From Mesorhizobium loti (GTDB lineage: Bacteria; Pseudomonadota; Alphaproteobacteria; Rhizobiales; Rhizobiaceae), in contig NZ_QGGH01000002.1 of assembly GCF_003148495.1 (NCBI RefSeq), forward strand, positions 868,001 through 932,000: a DNA stretch of 64,000 bases. The letters run 5' to 3'. Under the pieces are notes generated by a model. The model did no database searches, had not been told where the DNA came from, and saw only the letters and a program-made list of their open reading frames with translations. A program made the position numbers and the translations under genes. This document shows, in pieces, positions 25,944-35,913 of this stretch (within the stretch, counting starts at the first letter, position 1; the number at the start of each line of letters is the position of its first letter).

Positions 25944-26618
25944 TCAGCTTTCCAGCCCGAGCCGCCGCAAGACGGTGCTGGTCAGCCTTTCGCAACGTCG
26001 GCCGGCGAAGGGGAAGGCATCGAGCAGCACCGGTCCGATCTGGTCGTTCAGTGCCTTGCGCACCAAAACGCGGGCACGGTGCAGCCTTGTCTTGACGGTT
26101 TGTGGCCGCACGCCGAGAAGATCGGCGGTCTCTTCGATGCTCAGCCCCTCGATCACCCGCGCCACGAACACCGTCCGGTAGACATCGGGAAGGCTGTCGG
26201 TGGCCCGTTCGACCAGTTGGAGGATCTGCCGTTGCGCCATCGTCCGCTCCGGATCGTCGCTGGGGTTGAGAGGGAACTGGATGATCTCGGCTTGCGGATT
26301 TTCCGGCAGTGCCACCGTTCTGCGCCTTTTGCGCAGGCGGCCGAGCGCCTCGTTGATGACGATGCGCGACAGCCATGTGGCGAGCGAGGAGTCGCCGCGA
26401 AACGCATCGAGATGGGCGAAGGCCCTGACATAAGCCTCCTGGACGATGTCCTCGGCCTCGCTGTCATTGCGCACGACGCCGCGCGCGATCCGGTAGAGCC
26501 GCTGATTGTGTGTCTTGATGATGGTGCGGAAGGCATCGCCGTCGCGCGCCAGCGCCCGCCGCACGAGATGCATGTCGCCTGACTCAGCAGAAGGCACGGC
26601 CGTCAAGACAGCAGGCAT
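25944..26618 (-). CDS. ECF-type RNA polymerase sigma factor
   Basis: A 224-residue sigma-70 family factor. Region 2 includes AEDIVQEAYVRAFAHLDAF and WLSRIVINEALGRLRKRRR; region 4 includes LPDVYRTVFVARVIEGLSIEE and the helix-turn-helix ADLLGVRPQTVKTRLHRAR. About 35 residues follow region 4, including FPFAGRRCERLTSTVLRRL, a C-terminal extension that may replace an anti-sigma factor. The ATG is chosen because GAGGA lies about ten bases upstream; a TTG five codons earlier has no site. No anti-sigma gene is adjacent. Confidence 0.9.
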   Translation of the reverse strand: MPAVLTAVPSAESGDMHLVRRALARDGDAFRTIIKTHNQRLYRIARGVVRNDSEAEDIVQEAYVRAFAHLDAFRGDSSLATWLSRIVINEALGRLRKRRRTVALPENPQAEIIQFPLNPSDDPERTMAQRQILQLVERATDSLPDVYRTVFVARVIEGLSIEETADLLGVRPQTVKTRLHRARVLVRKALNDQIGPVLLDAFPFAGRRCERLTSTVLRRLGLES

Positions 26619-26665
26619 GGCCAGTTTCCTCAACCCAATCTCCGAACCGGAACCCCGACTGAGAG

Positions 26666-26695
26666 ATTGGACGCCGTTGCCGGCAAAAGGTTCCC
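26666..26695 (-). promoter_or_regulatory. Autoregulatory promoter of the ECF sigma gene
   Basis: On the minus strand GGGAAC, 16 bases, then CGTCCAAT; the spacer begins CTTTTGCCG. It matches 25887-25916 in spacing and in both boxes (one difference in the -10 box). It lies about 48 bases before the sigma start codon. Confidence 0.65.
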
Positions 26696-26723
26696 GAAGA
26701 TTTTTCGCCGGGTCCGGCGGCAG

Positions 26724-27812
26724 CTACCCTACCGCGCCCGGTGAGGGTCTGTCAGCAGCCTGCAGGCGCGCGGTGGCCGCCAGGAGATCGGTCTGGGTAA
26801 TCAGCCCGAGAATCCGCTTGTCGTCGTCGACGATGATCACCGCATGGCTGCGGCCGTCGGTGAGCACGGGCAGCAGACCCATGGCGGTGAAACCGGCGGC
26901 GGCTGTCGCTGCGGGCGTTATCACGGATCCAACCGTGCCGGAGGCCAGGGTCAGTTCCCGCAATCCCACGGTGCCTGCCAGCCTTGCCTCGGCGTTGACG
27001 ACCGGCAAGGTGCGGATGTTGTGGTCAAGCAGCAATTGGCGCGCCGCGTCGGCCGAGGTGTGCGCGTCGACCGAGATCACATCACGCGACATGATGTCCT
27101 CGCACAGAAGGGTCTTGTGCGAGCGCACCATCGCCTGCAATTCGACTTGCCGCAGCAGTCGGTCGAGATCGTTGCGATCGATATCGAACGTCTCGTCGAG
27201 TGCGCCAAGTGCTGCATCGATGTCTTCGGACCGAAAGCCGACGCGCGACTGTGCCGGCGGATCGACGGTGCCGTGGCTGTTCGCCGGTGCTGCGACCGGC
27301 ACATGCGGATAATTGCGCCGGGCCAGTCTGTGGAAGCCATAGCCGAGCGCCACCAGCAGGATCGAGTTCAGCGCCACCGGCACGAATGGAAACAGGAAGC
27401 CGGCGCTGATGACGGCAGGCCCTCCCAGCACCGCGGTCAGGGCGGCCGCCCCGCCCGGCGGGTGCAGGCAGCGCGTGAACGACATGGCGGCGATGGCCAG
27501 CGCCACCGCGATGCCGGTGGCAAGGGCGGTTTCGTGGATGAAATGCGCCACGATCACGCCGACCAGTGCCGACATCGTGTTGCCACCGATGATCGACCAT
27601 GGCTGCGCCAGCGGACTGGCCGGCACCGCGAACAGCAGCACCGCCGATGCTCCCATCGGCGCCACCAGCAGCGGCACGTGCGGGCCGTTGCCGAGCACCA
27701 GACCGCCGATCACGCCGGTCAATGCAATGCCGATCGTCGCGCCGATGCAGGCGATGATGCGCTCGCGCAGCGTCGCGCCGGCAAGAATAGGAACAAAAAG
27801 GCGGAAAGCCAT
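26724..27812 (-). CDS. HPP-family membrane protein with C-terminal CBS domain pair
   Basis: A 362-residue protein. The N-terminal half (about 1-165) has four or five membrane helices with the HPP motif FTRCLHPPGGAAALTAVLGG. The cytosolic C-terminal half has a CBS pair at about 245-355: CEDIMSRDVISVDAHTSAD, then RTLPVVNAEARLAG, and HAVIIVDDDKRILGLITQTD. CBS pairs usually sense adenine nucleotides. Some HPP proteins carry nitrite in chloroplasts. The ATG giving MAFRLFVPIL is the natural start. It follows the ECF sigma gene's promoter region and faces away from it in the same direction. Confidence 0.85.
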   Translation of the reverse strand: MAFRLFVPILAGATLRERIIACIGATIGIALTGVIGGLVLGNGPHVPLLVAPMGASAVLLFAVPASPLAQPWSIIGGNTMSALVGVIVAHFIHETALATGIAVALAIAAMSFTRCLHPPGGAAALTAVLGGPAVISAGFLFPFVPVALNSILLVALGYGFHRLARRNYPHVPVAAPANSHGTVDPPAQSRVGFRSEDIDAALGALDETFDIDRNDLDRLLRQVELQAMVRSHKTLLCEDIMSRDVISVDAHTSADAARQLLLDHNIRTLPVVNAEARLAGTVGLRELTLASGTVGSVITPAATAAAGFTAMGLLPVLTDGRSHAVIIVDDDKRILGLITQTDLLAATARLQAADRPSPGAVG

Positions 27813-28065
27813 GACGTCGAAAACTCTGCCGGTATTCCAGGGGGAAATCGAAACCGTGATGATCGCACCGCAATGGCGCGACCTCGTGGAATTTGAAAGC
27901 CAAATTGATCCGCCAAGCCACGATTTCTGAGAATAGAATTCCGCTATGTTACGGCTGCATCCATCACGGCGGCATCCGGGGTTGCGTATCGCGGGCGCGT
28001 ATTTCACCAGTCTTTCGAGGTGCTTGCGATGGTCTGCTGAATCAGTTTGGCGAGTGCCTAATCGT

Positions 28066-29250
28066 TCAGGCAGCCGCCGCGGCGGTCAGGCCGCGCAGAA
28101 TGTCGGCTTTCAGGTCGTCGACATCCTCGAGGCCGATCTGCAGGCGGATCAACGGGCCCTCATAGGGCGCTTTTGCAACAACGCGGTCGCCGAGCCAGAC
28201 CGGCACGGCAAGGCTCTCATAGCCGCCCCAGGAGTAGCCGAGACCGAAGATCCGCAGCGCGTCCAGGAAGGCGTGCTGCTGCTTCTGGCCGCCGCCGGCA
28301 AGCACGATGGAAAAGATGCCGCTCGAGCCGGAGAAGTCGCGCTTCCACAGATCGTGGTCCGGATGGCTGGGAAGGGCAGGGTGGAGCACGCGCGCCACGC
28401 CCTTCTGGCCCTCGAGCCAGGAGGCGATGGCAAGCGTGCTGCGCTGATGGTGCTCCAGGCGCACGCCCATGGTGCGCAGGCCGCGCAGCACCTGGTAGAC
28501 GTCGTCTGGCCCGGCGCAACAGCCAAGCGTGCAGAAGCTTTCGTAAAGATGCTTCCAGCAGCTGTCATTGGCCGACACCGTGCCAAGCAGCACGTCGGAA
28601 TGGCCGGCCGGGTACTTCGTCGCCGCATGGATGGAGATGTCGACACCATGGTCGAGCGGACGGAAATAAAGCGGCGTCGCCCAGGTATTGTCCATCATGA
28701 CGATGGCGCCTGCGGCGTGCGCCACCTTGACGATAGCCGGGATGTCCTGCACCTCGAACGTGTTGGAGGCTGGCGATTCCGTGAACACCACCTTGGTGTT
28801 GGGCTTGATCAACGCGGCGATGCCGGCGCCGACATCGGGGGCGTAGTACTCGACCTCGACGCCCAGCCGCTTCAGCATCGTGTCGGCGAAGTTGCGGGTC
28901 GGATGATAGACGGTATCGACGATCAGCAGATGGTCGCCCGCCGACACGAAGGCGAGCAGCGGCACGGTCACCGCTGCAAGACCCGACGGCACCAGGATCG
29001 TGCCGGCCGAGCCTTCCAGCGCGTCTATGGCGTGGGCAAGCGCATCGGTCGTAGGTGTGCCGCGCGTGCCGTAGGTGTATTTTTGGCTGCGTGCCGCCAT
29101 CGAAGCCGCGTCACGAAAAAGCACGGTCGAGGCATGCACCACCGGCGGATTGACGAAGCCGAAATAGTCATGCGGATTGTTGCCCGAATGGGCAAGCCGC
29201 GTGTTGATGCCGATCCCGCCGCTAAAGTGCTCGCTGCCGTCTTTCGCCAT
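28066..29250 (-). CDS. metC: Cystathionine beta-lyase
   Basis: A 394-residue PLP enzyme of the Cys/Met metabolism family that cleaves cystathionine to homocysteine, pyruvate and ammonia. Conserved parts: YTYGTRGTPTTDALAHAIDA (phosphate-binding Tyr/Arg), VPSGLAAVTVPLLAF, MMDNTWATPLYFRPLDHGVD with the PLP-binding Asp, and SIHAATKYPAGHSDVLLG with the Schiff-base Lys near residue 210. The ATG giving MAKDGSEHF is the usual start. It is a lone gene, with 344 bases of upstream spacer. Confidence 0.93.
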   Translation of the reverse strand: MAKDGSEHFSGGIGINTRLAHSGNNPHDYFGFVNPPVVHASTVLFRDAASMAARSQKYTYGTRGTPTTDALAHAIDALEGSAGTILVPSGLAAVTVPLLAFVSAGDHLLIVDTVYHPTRNFADTMLKRLGVEVEYYAPDVGAGIAALIKPNTKVVFTESPASNTFEVQDIPAIVKVAHAAGAIVMMDNTWATPLYFRPLDHGVDISIHAATKYPAGHSDVLLGTVSANDSCWKHLYESFCTLGCCAGPDDVYQVLRGLRTMGVRLEHHQRSTLAIASWLEGQKGVARVLHPALPSHPDHDLWKRDFSGSSGIFSIVLAGGGQKQQHAFLDALRIFGLGYSWGGYESLAVPVWLGDRVVAKAPYEGPLIRLQIGLEDVDDLKADILRGLTAAAAA

Positions 29251-29594
29251 TCTGCATCGCCTTGTTTGACAAGCCGCTAGCCATAGTGCGGCGTCATGGA
29301 CCGTGCAACAGCCACCGTCCGCCAGGAGATGGACTTCGAATATGCCAATTCGTCGCGGCAAAAGCCGGCGATGCGGGGTGCGGCATGACCCCCGCGGCGC
29401 ATTGTCGGCGCTGCGCCAGTCTCCGCCGATCGGCCTATTGTGGGCGGCGGTGAAAGGTATATGGTATATTGCTAATATTAATCGCCGGATTGCTTCGATC
29501 AGATGCTGCCGGATGGTTGTTGCCGGTTCACCTTCTGGTCCTCTACGATCCGGATCGCGCTCACAGAGCGTGAGCGCGGCAAGGGAGGAATGCC
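29251..29594. other. Divergent spacer between metC and DUF1326
   Basis: 344 bases. An AT-rich patch at about 29456-29485 (GTATATGGTATATTGCTAATATT, shown in part) could hold a promoter. A 21-base hairpin lies next to the DUF1326 ribosome binding site. No gene seen. Confidence 0.4.
29557..29577 (+). promoter_or_regulatory. Hairpin/dyad just before the DUF1326 ribosome binding site
   Basis: GCGCTCAC and GTGAGCGC around a five-base loop, four bases before AAGGGAGGA. It could be an operator or a structure that gates translation. Confidence 0.45.
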
Positions 29595-30230
29595 ATGCCG
29601 GACGTCAAATGGACAATGAAGGCGCGCGAATTCATCAACTGCAACTGCGCCTATGGCTGCCCGTGCCAGTTCAACGCCATGCCGACATACGGATTCTGCC
29701 AGGCGGTCGCTGGCATGGAAATCGAGAGCGGCCATCATGGCGACACCAAGCTCGACGGACTGCGGTTCGTCGGGATTTTCAGCTGGCCCGGCGCCATACA
29801 CCAGGGCAGGGGCGAAGCCGCGGTGGTTATCGACGAGCGGGCGACCGAAGCCCAGCGTGCAGCGCTGCTCCGCATATTGGGCGGTCTCGACACCGAACCA
29901 GGCGCAACGATATTCCAGGTCTTTTCGACCACGCTGGAGAAATTCCACGACCCGATCTTTGCCCCGATCGAATTCAAGGTCGACGTCGACGCGCGAACCG
30001 GGCGGCTGCACGTCAAGGGCGTAACCGACGGCCATGGCGAGCCGATCAAGAATCCGGTCACCGGCGCCGAGCATCAGGCGCGCATCGACCTGCCGCACGG
30101 CTTTGAATACGTGATCGCCGAGGTCGGGCGTGGCTGGACCAAGGCGACGGGCCCGATCAAGTTCGAGCTGGCCGATACGCACAGCCATTTCGCCAATCTG
30201 CATCTCACGCAGAGCGGCATCGTGCATTGA
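29595..30230 (+). CDS. DUF1326 domain protein
   Basis: A 211-residue soluble protein. Cysteines 16, 18, 22 and 24 (FINCNCAYGCPCQF) form the cluster typical of DUF1326 and suggest metal binding. Later parts include RGEAAVVIDERATEAQRAAL and a beta-rich C-terminal half. Function is unknown. GGGAGGA precedes the ATG. It is followed after nine bases by a DUF2182 membrane protein; the two families commonly occur together, implying a shared metal-handling task. Confidence 0.85.
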   Translation: MPDVKWTMKAREFINCNCAYGCPCQFNAMPTYGFCQAVAGMEIESGHHGDTKLDGLRFVGIFSWPGAIHQGRGEAAVVIDERATEAQRAALLRILGGLDTEPGATIFQVFSTTLEKFHDPIFAPIEFKVDVDARTGRLHVKGVTDGHGEPIKNPVTGAEHQARIDLPHGFEYVIAEVGRGWTKATGPIKFELADTHSHFANLHLTQSGIVH

Positions 30231-30239
30231 CCTGATCCA

Positions 30240-31100
30240 ATGGGCGACACGGCCCTCGAGGCGGTGCTGCGGCGCGATCGCGCTGTCGTGACGGCCGCGC
30301 TCGTCGTGATTGCCTTGCTCGCCTGGGTCTATGTGCTGTGGCTCACCGCCGACATGGTCATGCCCGGTTCCCCCGTACCGGGCAGCACAGGCGGCGACAT
30401 GGCTGGAATGGACATGTCGACCATGGACACGGGCGGCATGGACATGGGCGCCACCGTGGCGCCCGGGTTCCGGACCTGGTCATCGGCCGATTTCGCTTTC
30501 ATCTTCACAATGTGGGCGGTGATGATGGTCGGCATGATGACGCCTTCGGTCGCACCGATGTTGCTGCTCTATGCCGGTGTCGGCCGCAAGGCGCACGCGG
30601 ATGGCCGGCCCATCGCTTCGACGGGATGGTTTTTTGCCGGCTATCTTGCCGTCTGGGTCGTCTTCAGCGTCCTGGCAACCGGTGCGCAATGGCTGCTCGC
30701 CCGTCTCGCCTTGCTCGATCCCTCGATGGCGACCGACAGCGCGATCCTCGGTGGCCTCGTCCTGATCGCCGCTGGTCTCTATCAATGGACGCCGATGAAG
30801 GGCGTCTGCCTGCGCCAATGTCAGGCGCCGATCGCGTTCCTCGCCAGCCATGGCGGGTTCCGTTCCTCTCCGCTCGGCGCGCTTCGGCTCGGCATCGATC
30901 ACGGCGCCTATTGTCTGGGTTGCTGCTGGGCCCTGATGGCTCTGCTGTTCGTCGGGGGCGTCATGAACGTGCTGTGGATCGCCGGCATCGCCATCCTTGT
31001 TCTCCTGGAGAAGACGGTCCCGACCGGGCAGTTGATCCCGCGCGTCTCGGGCGCGTTGATGGCTGCGATCGGCGCCTGGTTCGTCTTTCGAGCCCTTTGA
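30240..31100 (+). CDS. DUF2182 metal-binding integral membrane protein
   Basis: A 286-residue inner-membrane protein with about seven helices. A periplasmic loop after the first helix is Met/Asp-rich (MAGMDMSTMDTGGMDMG, residues 54-70), as in copper-binding proteins. MVGMMTPSVAPMLLLY, MKGVCLRQCQAPI and HGAYCLGCCWALMALLF give further Met/Cys/His ligands. The family is often annotated as a predicted metal-binding membrane protein. It pairs with DUF1326. Copper or another soft metal is the most likely ligand, inferred from composition. Confidence 0.85.
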   Translation: MGDTALEAVLRRDRAVVTAALVVIALLAWVYVLWLTADMVMPGSPVPGSTGGDMAGMDMSTMDTGGMDMGATVAPGFRTWSSADFAFIFTMWAVMMVGMMTPSVAPMLLLYAGVGRKAHADGRPIASTGWFFAGYLAVWVVFSVLATGAQWLLARLALLDPSMATDSAILGGLVLIAAGLYQWTPMKGVCLRQCQAPIAFLASHGGFRSSPLGALRLGIDHGAYCLGCCWALMALLFVGGVMNVLWIAGIAILVLLEKTVPTGQLIPRVSGALMAAIGAWFVFRAL

Positions 31101-31528
31101 GAACAGCCCTTGTCTCCGGCCAGTATTGGCCCGCAACTGACAGATGACAGTCTTTGGATATGGCAATTCATTGCGCATTGAGGTCAATAACGCCGAGATG
31201 TTGCCTGGGAAGGATTTCGCTACCGCGGTCCGCATTGGCCTCGCATTGGCATTGAATGAGCTTTGCCGCCTTTATTTGCGCTACTGACCAAATCGCGGGC
31301 GCGTTTGTCTGTAAATCAGGCATTTGCGGCAATCGGTTTTCAAACTCTTTCGGTTTCGGTCATTTCCCTTGACCTCACAGGAATTATCGCCTTCGATGAC
31401 ATTTGTGAATGGGAGGCGGCGCGTCGGTTACGATGCGGGGTTCCGGGAATGGGCCGGAATGGGAACTGCGTTCACACGGGAAAAAAATCAGGGTTTGCCC
31501 TGAAAAACAGAAGAAGGGTCTGTGGGTC
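31101..31528. other. Upstream region of the aap operon
   Basis: 428 bases without a credible gene. TTGACC at 31369-31374 with TTCGAT 17 bases on is a weak promoter candidate. A purine-rich stretch with AAGAAGGG sits just before the aapJ start. No clear riboswitch or terminator. Confidence 0.35.
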
Positions 31529-32557
31529 ATGAAACATATTGCTATCGGCATTCTTGGCGCCGCCACGCTTGGGTTGGTGGCGTCGGCCGCGTCGGCAACC
31601 ACGCTCGACACCGTCAAGGCGAAGGGCTTCATCCAGTGTGGCGTCTCGACCGGCCTCGCCGGTTTCTCGGCGCCAGACGACAAGGGTGACTGGCAAGGCA
31701 TCGACGCGGATTTCTGCCGCGCTGTCGCGGCCGCCGTCTTTGGTGACGGCACCAAGGTCAAGTTCACGCCGCTCAGCGCCAAGGAGCGGTTCACCGCGCT
31801 GCAGTCCGGCGAGATCGACATCCTGTCGCGCAACACCACCTGGACGATCAACCGCGACACGGCACTTGGCCTGAATTTCATCGGCGTCACCTACTATGAC
31901 GGCCAGGGTTTCATGATCAATGCCAAGAAGCTGCCGGGCGTCAATTCCGCGTTGCAGCTTTCCGGCGCCGCCGTCTGCGTGCAGAGCGGCACGACCACCG
32001 AGCTCAACCTCGCCGACTACTTCAAGGCCAACAAGATGGAGTACAATCCGGTCGTCTTCGAAAAGCTGGAAGAGGTCAACGCTGCCTATGACGCCGGCCG
32101 CTGCGACGTCTACACCACCGATCAGTCGGGCCTCTATGGCATTCGCCTGACGCTGGGATCGCCGGCCGATCACGTCGTGCTGCCCGAGATCATCTCGAAG
32201 GAGCCCCTCGGGCCGGCCGTTCGCCAGGGCGACGACCAGTGGTACCACATCGTCAAGTGGACCTATTTCGCGCTGTTGCAGGCTGAAGAGCTCGGCATCA
32301 CCAAGGCCAATGTCGATGAAATGAAGAATTCGGCCAGCCCTGAGATCAAGCGCGTGCTCGGCCAGGAAGCCGATACCAAGATCGGCACCGATCTCGGCGT
32401 CTCCAATGACTGGGTCGTCAACATCGTCAAGGCCGTCGGCAATTATGGCGAAATGTTCGAACGCAATGTCGGTTCGGGCAGCCCGCTGAAGATCGCGCGC
32501 GGCATCAACGCGCTGTGGACCAAGGGCGGCCTGCAATACGCTCCGCCGATCCGCTGA
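31529..32557 (+). CDS. aapJ: General L-amino acid ABC transporter, binding protein
   Basis: A 342-residue periplasmic receptor for the broad-range amino-acid uptake system of rhizobia. Signal peptide to about residue 23 (SAASA-TT). The mature part has LDTVKAKGFIQCGVSTGLAG, WQGIDADFCRAVAAAVFGD and LSAKERFTALQSGEIDILSR, the standard family-3 solute-binding pattern. The ATG giving MKHIAIGIL follows AAGAAGGG. It is the first gene of aapJQMP, all on one strand with short gaps. Confidence 0.93.
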   Translation: MKHIAIGILGAATLGLVASAASATTLDTVKAKGFIQCGVSTGLAGFSAPDDKGDWQGIDADFCRAVAAAVFGDGTKVKFTPLSAKERFTALQSGEIDILSRNTTWTINRDTALGLNFIGVTYYDGQGFMINAKKLPGVNSALQLSGAAVCVQSGTTTELNLADYFKANKMEYNPVVFEKLEEVNAAYDAGRCDVYTTDQSGLYGIRLTLGSPADHVVLPEIISKEPLGPAVRQGDDQWYHIVKWTYFALLQAEELGITKANVDEMKNSASPEIKRVLGQEADTKIGTDLGVSNDWVVNIVKAVGNYGEMFERNVGSGSPLKIARGINALWTKGGLQYAPPIR

Positions 32558-32620
32558 TCGAAATGTGATCCGGGAGGCAGGTCGTCTGCCTTCCGGTTTC
32601 TCTTTCCAGGGGACGGTCGA

Positions 32621-33808
32621 ATGGCATCGCAGGAAGTTCTTCGCGAGGAGCCCAGCCGCGGTTCCTTTATCAACGATCCGAAAGTCCGGGGCATATTCTT
32701 CCAGGCGCTGGTCGTCGTTCTGCTGGTGGCGGGCGTCTGGTGGATTGCCCACAACGTCATTGCCAACCTGACGCGCCTTCACATCGCTTCGGGCTTCGGC
32801 TTCCTCAAGGGCCGCGCCGGCTTCGACATCAGCGAGAGCGCTATCGCTTATTCATCGGATTCGACCTATGGCCGCGCCATCCTAGTCGGCTTCCTAAATA
32901 CTGTCATCGTCGCCATCGTCGGCATCATCACCGCGACAATCATCGGCTTCATTGTCGGCATCGGCCGGCTTTCGCAGAACTGGCTGATCAGGAAGATCTG
33001 CACGGTCTATGTCGAGGTGTTCCGCAACATCCCGCCGCTGCTGGTCATCTTCTTCTGGTATTCCGGCGTGCTGGCCGTGCTGCCGGCACCACGCGACAGC
33101 ATCAATCTGCCGTTCGGCTCCTTCCTCAACCAGCGCGGCTTCTATTTTCCACGCGCCGTGTGGGGCGACGGCTCCTGGCTGATCTTCGTCGCTCTGCTTG
33201 TCGGCATCGGCATGGCGTGGTTCGTCGCGCGCAAGGCGCGGCAACGGCAGATGGCGACCGGCCAGCAATTTCCGGTGTTGTGGACAGCCCTGGCGCTGAT
33301 CGTCGGGCTGCCGCTGCTCGCCTATGCGCTGAGCGGCTTTCCGCTGACTTTCGACTACCCGAAGCAATCGACTTTCAACCTGACCGGCGGCTTCCAGGTC
33401 AGGCCGGAGTTCCTGTCGCTGTATCTGGCGCTGTCCTGCTATACCGCCGCCTTCATTGCCGAGATCGTACGCGCTGGCATCAGGGGCGTCAGCAAGGGCC
33501 AGACGGAAGCTGCCGGCGCGTTGGGGTTGCGGCCCGGATCGATCCTGCGGCTGGTCGTCGTGCCGCAGGCCATGCGCATCGTCATTCCGCCGCTGACCAG
33601 CCAGTATCTCAACCTGACCAAGAACTCGTCGCTCGCCATCGCCATCGGCTATCCGGACCTGACAGCGACCGCCGGTACGGTGCTGAACCAGACCGGCCAG
33701 GCTGTCGAGGGCGTGGTGATCATGATGGTGATCTATCTGGCCATCAGCCTCCTGACCTCGCTTGTGATGAACTGGTTCAACGCCAAGATGGCGCTGGTGG
33801 AGAGGTAA
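32621..33808 (+). CDS. aapQ: General L-amino acid ABC transporter, permease
   Basis: A 395-residue inner-membrane permease. N-terminal helix at about 24-45, a periplasmic insertion, then a HisM/GlnP-type domain. The coupling loop is [20 protein letters not shown] with [20 protein letters not shown] after it. The large N-terminal extension is typical of AapQ compared with 220-residue HisM-type permeases. The stop is four bases before aapM, so the two permeases are translated together. Confidence 0.93.
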   Translation: MASQEVLREEPSRGSFINDPKVRGIFFQALVVVLLVAGVWWIAHNVIANLTRLHIASGFGFLKGRAGFDISESAIAYSSDSTYGRAILVGFLNTVIVAIVGIITATIIGFIVGIGRLSQNWLIRKICTVYVEVFRNIPPLLVIFFWYSGVLAVLPAPRDSINLPFGSFLNQRGFYFPRAVWGDGSWLIFVALLVGIGMAWFVARKARQRQMATGQQFPVLWTALALIVGLPLLAYALSGFPLTFDYPKQSTFNLTGGFQVRPEFLSLYLALSCYTAAFIAEIVRAGIRGVSKGQTEAAGALGLRPGSILRLVVVPQAMRIVIPPLTSQYLNLTKNSSLAIAIGYPDLTATAGTVLNQTGQAVEGVVIMMVIYLAISLLTSLVMNWFNAKMALVER

Positions 33809-33812
33809 GGAC

Positions 33813-34970
33813 ATGCAAGAACATGATATGTCCTGGGTGCGCACCGAAATGGTGCTGGCGCAGCCGGCGCCAGCCGGCGTTACGGGTTTCAGTGCGTGGG
33901 TGCGCAAGAACCTGATCGCTTCTGCCGGCGACACCATTCTGACCATCGCCGGCATCGCGCTGGTGGCGCTGATCCTGCCGCAAATCATCAACTGGGCGTT
34001 CATCAACGCTGTGTGGACGGGACCGGACCGGACCGTATGCGCCACCGTGGCGCAAGGCGGCGTCCAGCCGGATGGCTGGACCGGCGCCTGCTGGGCTTTC
34101 GTCAATGCCAAGTTCGGCCAGTTCATGGTCGGGCGCTATCCGATCGAGGAGCGCTGGCGGCCGATCCTGGTCGCCATCTTCTTCGTGGCGCTGCTGGTGC
34201 CGATGCTCATCCCGAAAGTGCCGCGCAAAGGGCTGAATGCCATTCTGCTGTTCTTTGTGCTGCCGATCGTCGCCTTCATCCTGCTGGTCGGCGGCATGTT
34301 TGGCCTGCCACATGTCGAGACCTCGCTGTGGGGCGGGCTGCTGGTAACGCTCAGCCTGTCCTTCGTCGGTATTGCCGTGTCGCTGCCGCTGGGCATCGTG
34401 CTGGCGCTCGGCCGTCGTTCCAAGATGCCGATCATCAAGACGCTATGCGTCGTCTTCATCGAGACGGTGCGCGGCATCCCGCTGATCACCGTGTTGTTCT
34501 TTGCCAGCGTCATGCTGCCGCTGTTCCTGCCGGAGGGCGTCAGCTTCGACAAGTTCCTGCGCGCGCTGATCGGCGTGTCGCTGTTTGCCGCCGCCTATAT
34601 GGCTGAAGTGGTGCGCGGCGGCCTGCAGGCGATCCCCAAGGGGCAGTATGAAGGTGCCGATTCGCTCGGTCTCGGCTACTGGCAGAAGATGTATTTCATC
34701 GTCATGCCGCAGGCACTGAAATTGGTCATCCCGGGCATCGTCAACACCTTCATAGGCATGTTCAAGGACACCAGCCTGGTCATCATCATCTCGATGTTCG
34801 ACCTGCTCGGCATCGTGAAGCAGAACTTCTCCGACCCAAACTGGGCAACGGCGCAGACCGCCAGGTCCGGTCTTATCTTCGCGGCCTTCGTCTTCTGGCT
34901 GTTCTGCTTCGGCATGTCGCGCTATTCAATGTTCACCGAACGCCGGCTCGACACCGGCCACAAACGCTAA
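33813..34970 (+). CDS. aapM: General L-amino acid ABC transporter, permease
   Basis: A 385-residue partner of AapQ. Several helices (for example [20 protein letters not shown]) precede the HisM-type domain, whose coupling loop is [20 protein letters not shown] followed by [19 protein letters not shown]. Length and the 'TGACWAF' periplasmic insertion match AapM. A second in-frame ATG five codons on (MSWVRTEM) is a possible start. Confidence 0.93.
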   Translation: MQEHDMSWVRTEMVLAQPAPAGVTGFSAWVRKNLIASAGDTILTIAGIALVALILPQIINWAFINAVWTGPDRTVCATVAQGGVQPDGWTGACWAFVNAKFGQFMVGRYPIEERWRPILVAIFFVALLVPMLIPKVPRKGLNAILLFFVLPIVAFILLVGGMFGLPHVETSLWGGLLVTLSLSFVGIAVSLPLGIVLALGRRSKMPIIKTLCVVFIETVRGIPLITVLFFASVMLPLFLPEGVSFDKFLRALIGVSLFAAAYMAEVVRGGLQAIPKGQYEGADSLGLGYWQKMYFIVMPQALKLVIPGIVNTFIGMFKDTSLVIIISMFDLLGIVKQNFSDPNWATAQTARSGLIFAAFVFWLFCFGMSRYSMFTERRLDTGHKR

Positions 34971-34994
34971 ACAAAAGAACAAGGGGATCCCGTC

Positions 34995-35798
34995 ATGGCC
35001 ACCGAAAATGCCGTCAGCGCGGAAGAGATCAAGGTCAACGCCGCCAAGATGCAGATTTCCACCACCGATGTCGCCATCGACATCATCGCCATGCACAAAT
35101 GGTATGGTGAATTCCACGTGCTCAAGGACATCAATCTGAAAGTGATGCGCGGCGAGCGCATCGTCATCTGTGGCCCTTCGGGCTCCGGCAAATCGACGAT
35201 GATCCGCTGCATCAACCGCCTGGAAGAGCACCAGAAGGGCAAGATCATCGTCGACGGCAAGGAACTGACCAACGATCTCAAGAAGATCGACGAGGTGCGC
35301 CGCGAGGTCGGCATGGTGTTCCAGCACTTCAACCTGTTCCCGCATCTGACCATCCTGGAGAACTGCACGCTGGCGCCGATCTGGGTGCGCAAGACGCCAA
35401 AGAAGCAGGCCGAGGAAATCGCCATGCATTTCCTCAAGCGCGTCAAGATCCCGGAACAGGCGCACAAATATCCCGGCCAGTTGTCCGGCGGCCAGCAGCA
35501 GCGCGTGGCGATCGCCCGCTCGCTGTGCATGAACCCGCGCATCATGCTGTTCGACGAGCCGACCTCGGCGCTCGATCCGGAAATGATCAAGGAAGTGCTG
35601 GAGACGATGGTCGGTCTGGCCGAAGAAGGCATGACCATGCTGTGCGTCACCCACGAGATGGGCTTTGCCCGCAAGGTCGCCAACCGCGTCATCTTCATGG
35701 ATCAGGGCCAGATCGTTGAACAGAACACGCCGGCCGAGTTCTTCGACCACCCGCGCCACGAGCGCACGAAGCTGTTCCTGTCGCAGATCCTGCACTAG
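34995..35798 (+). CDS. aapP: General L-amino acid ABC transporter, ATPase
   Basis: A 267-residue ATPase for the Aap system. Walker [11 protein letters not shown]-loop [11 protein letters not shown], signature [13 protein letters not shown], Walker [13 protein letters not shown] and switch His in [10 protein letters not shown] 25-residue N-terminal extension before the ABC core is normal for AapP. AAGGGGA lies upstream. An intrinsic terminator closes the operon. Confidence 0.95.
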   Translation: MATENAVSAEEIKVNAAKMQISTTDVAIDIIAMHKWYGEFHVLKDINLKVMRGERIVICGPSGSGKSTMIRCINRLEEHQKGKIIVDGKELTNDLKKIDEVRREVGMVFQHFNLFPHLTILENCTLAPIWVRKTPKKQAEEIAMHFLKRVKIPEQAHKYPGQLSGGQQQRVAIARSLCMNPRIMLFDEPTSALDPEMIKEVLETMVGLAEEGMTMLCVTHEMGFARKVANRVIFMDQGQIVEQNTPAEFFDHPRHERTKLFLSQILH

Positions 35799-35816
35799 GC
35801 CTTCGACGGCCACGGG

Positions 35817-35847
35817 GAGCCCGGCTGAAACACTGCCGGGCTCTTTT
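35817..35847 (+). terminator. Intrinsic terminator of the aap operon
   Basis: Nine-base perfect stem GAGCCCGGC / GCCGGGCTC with a nine-base loop, followed by TTTT, 19 bases after the aapP stop. Confidence 0.88.
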
Positions 35848-35913
35848 GCGTATGGATGAGCAGGAGGCGGGCGATTTGTGTCGCGCCAGAGCGCGTCTGC
35901 AGGGCCGCCATTC

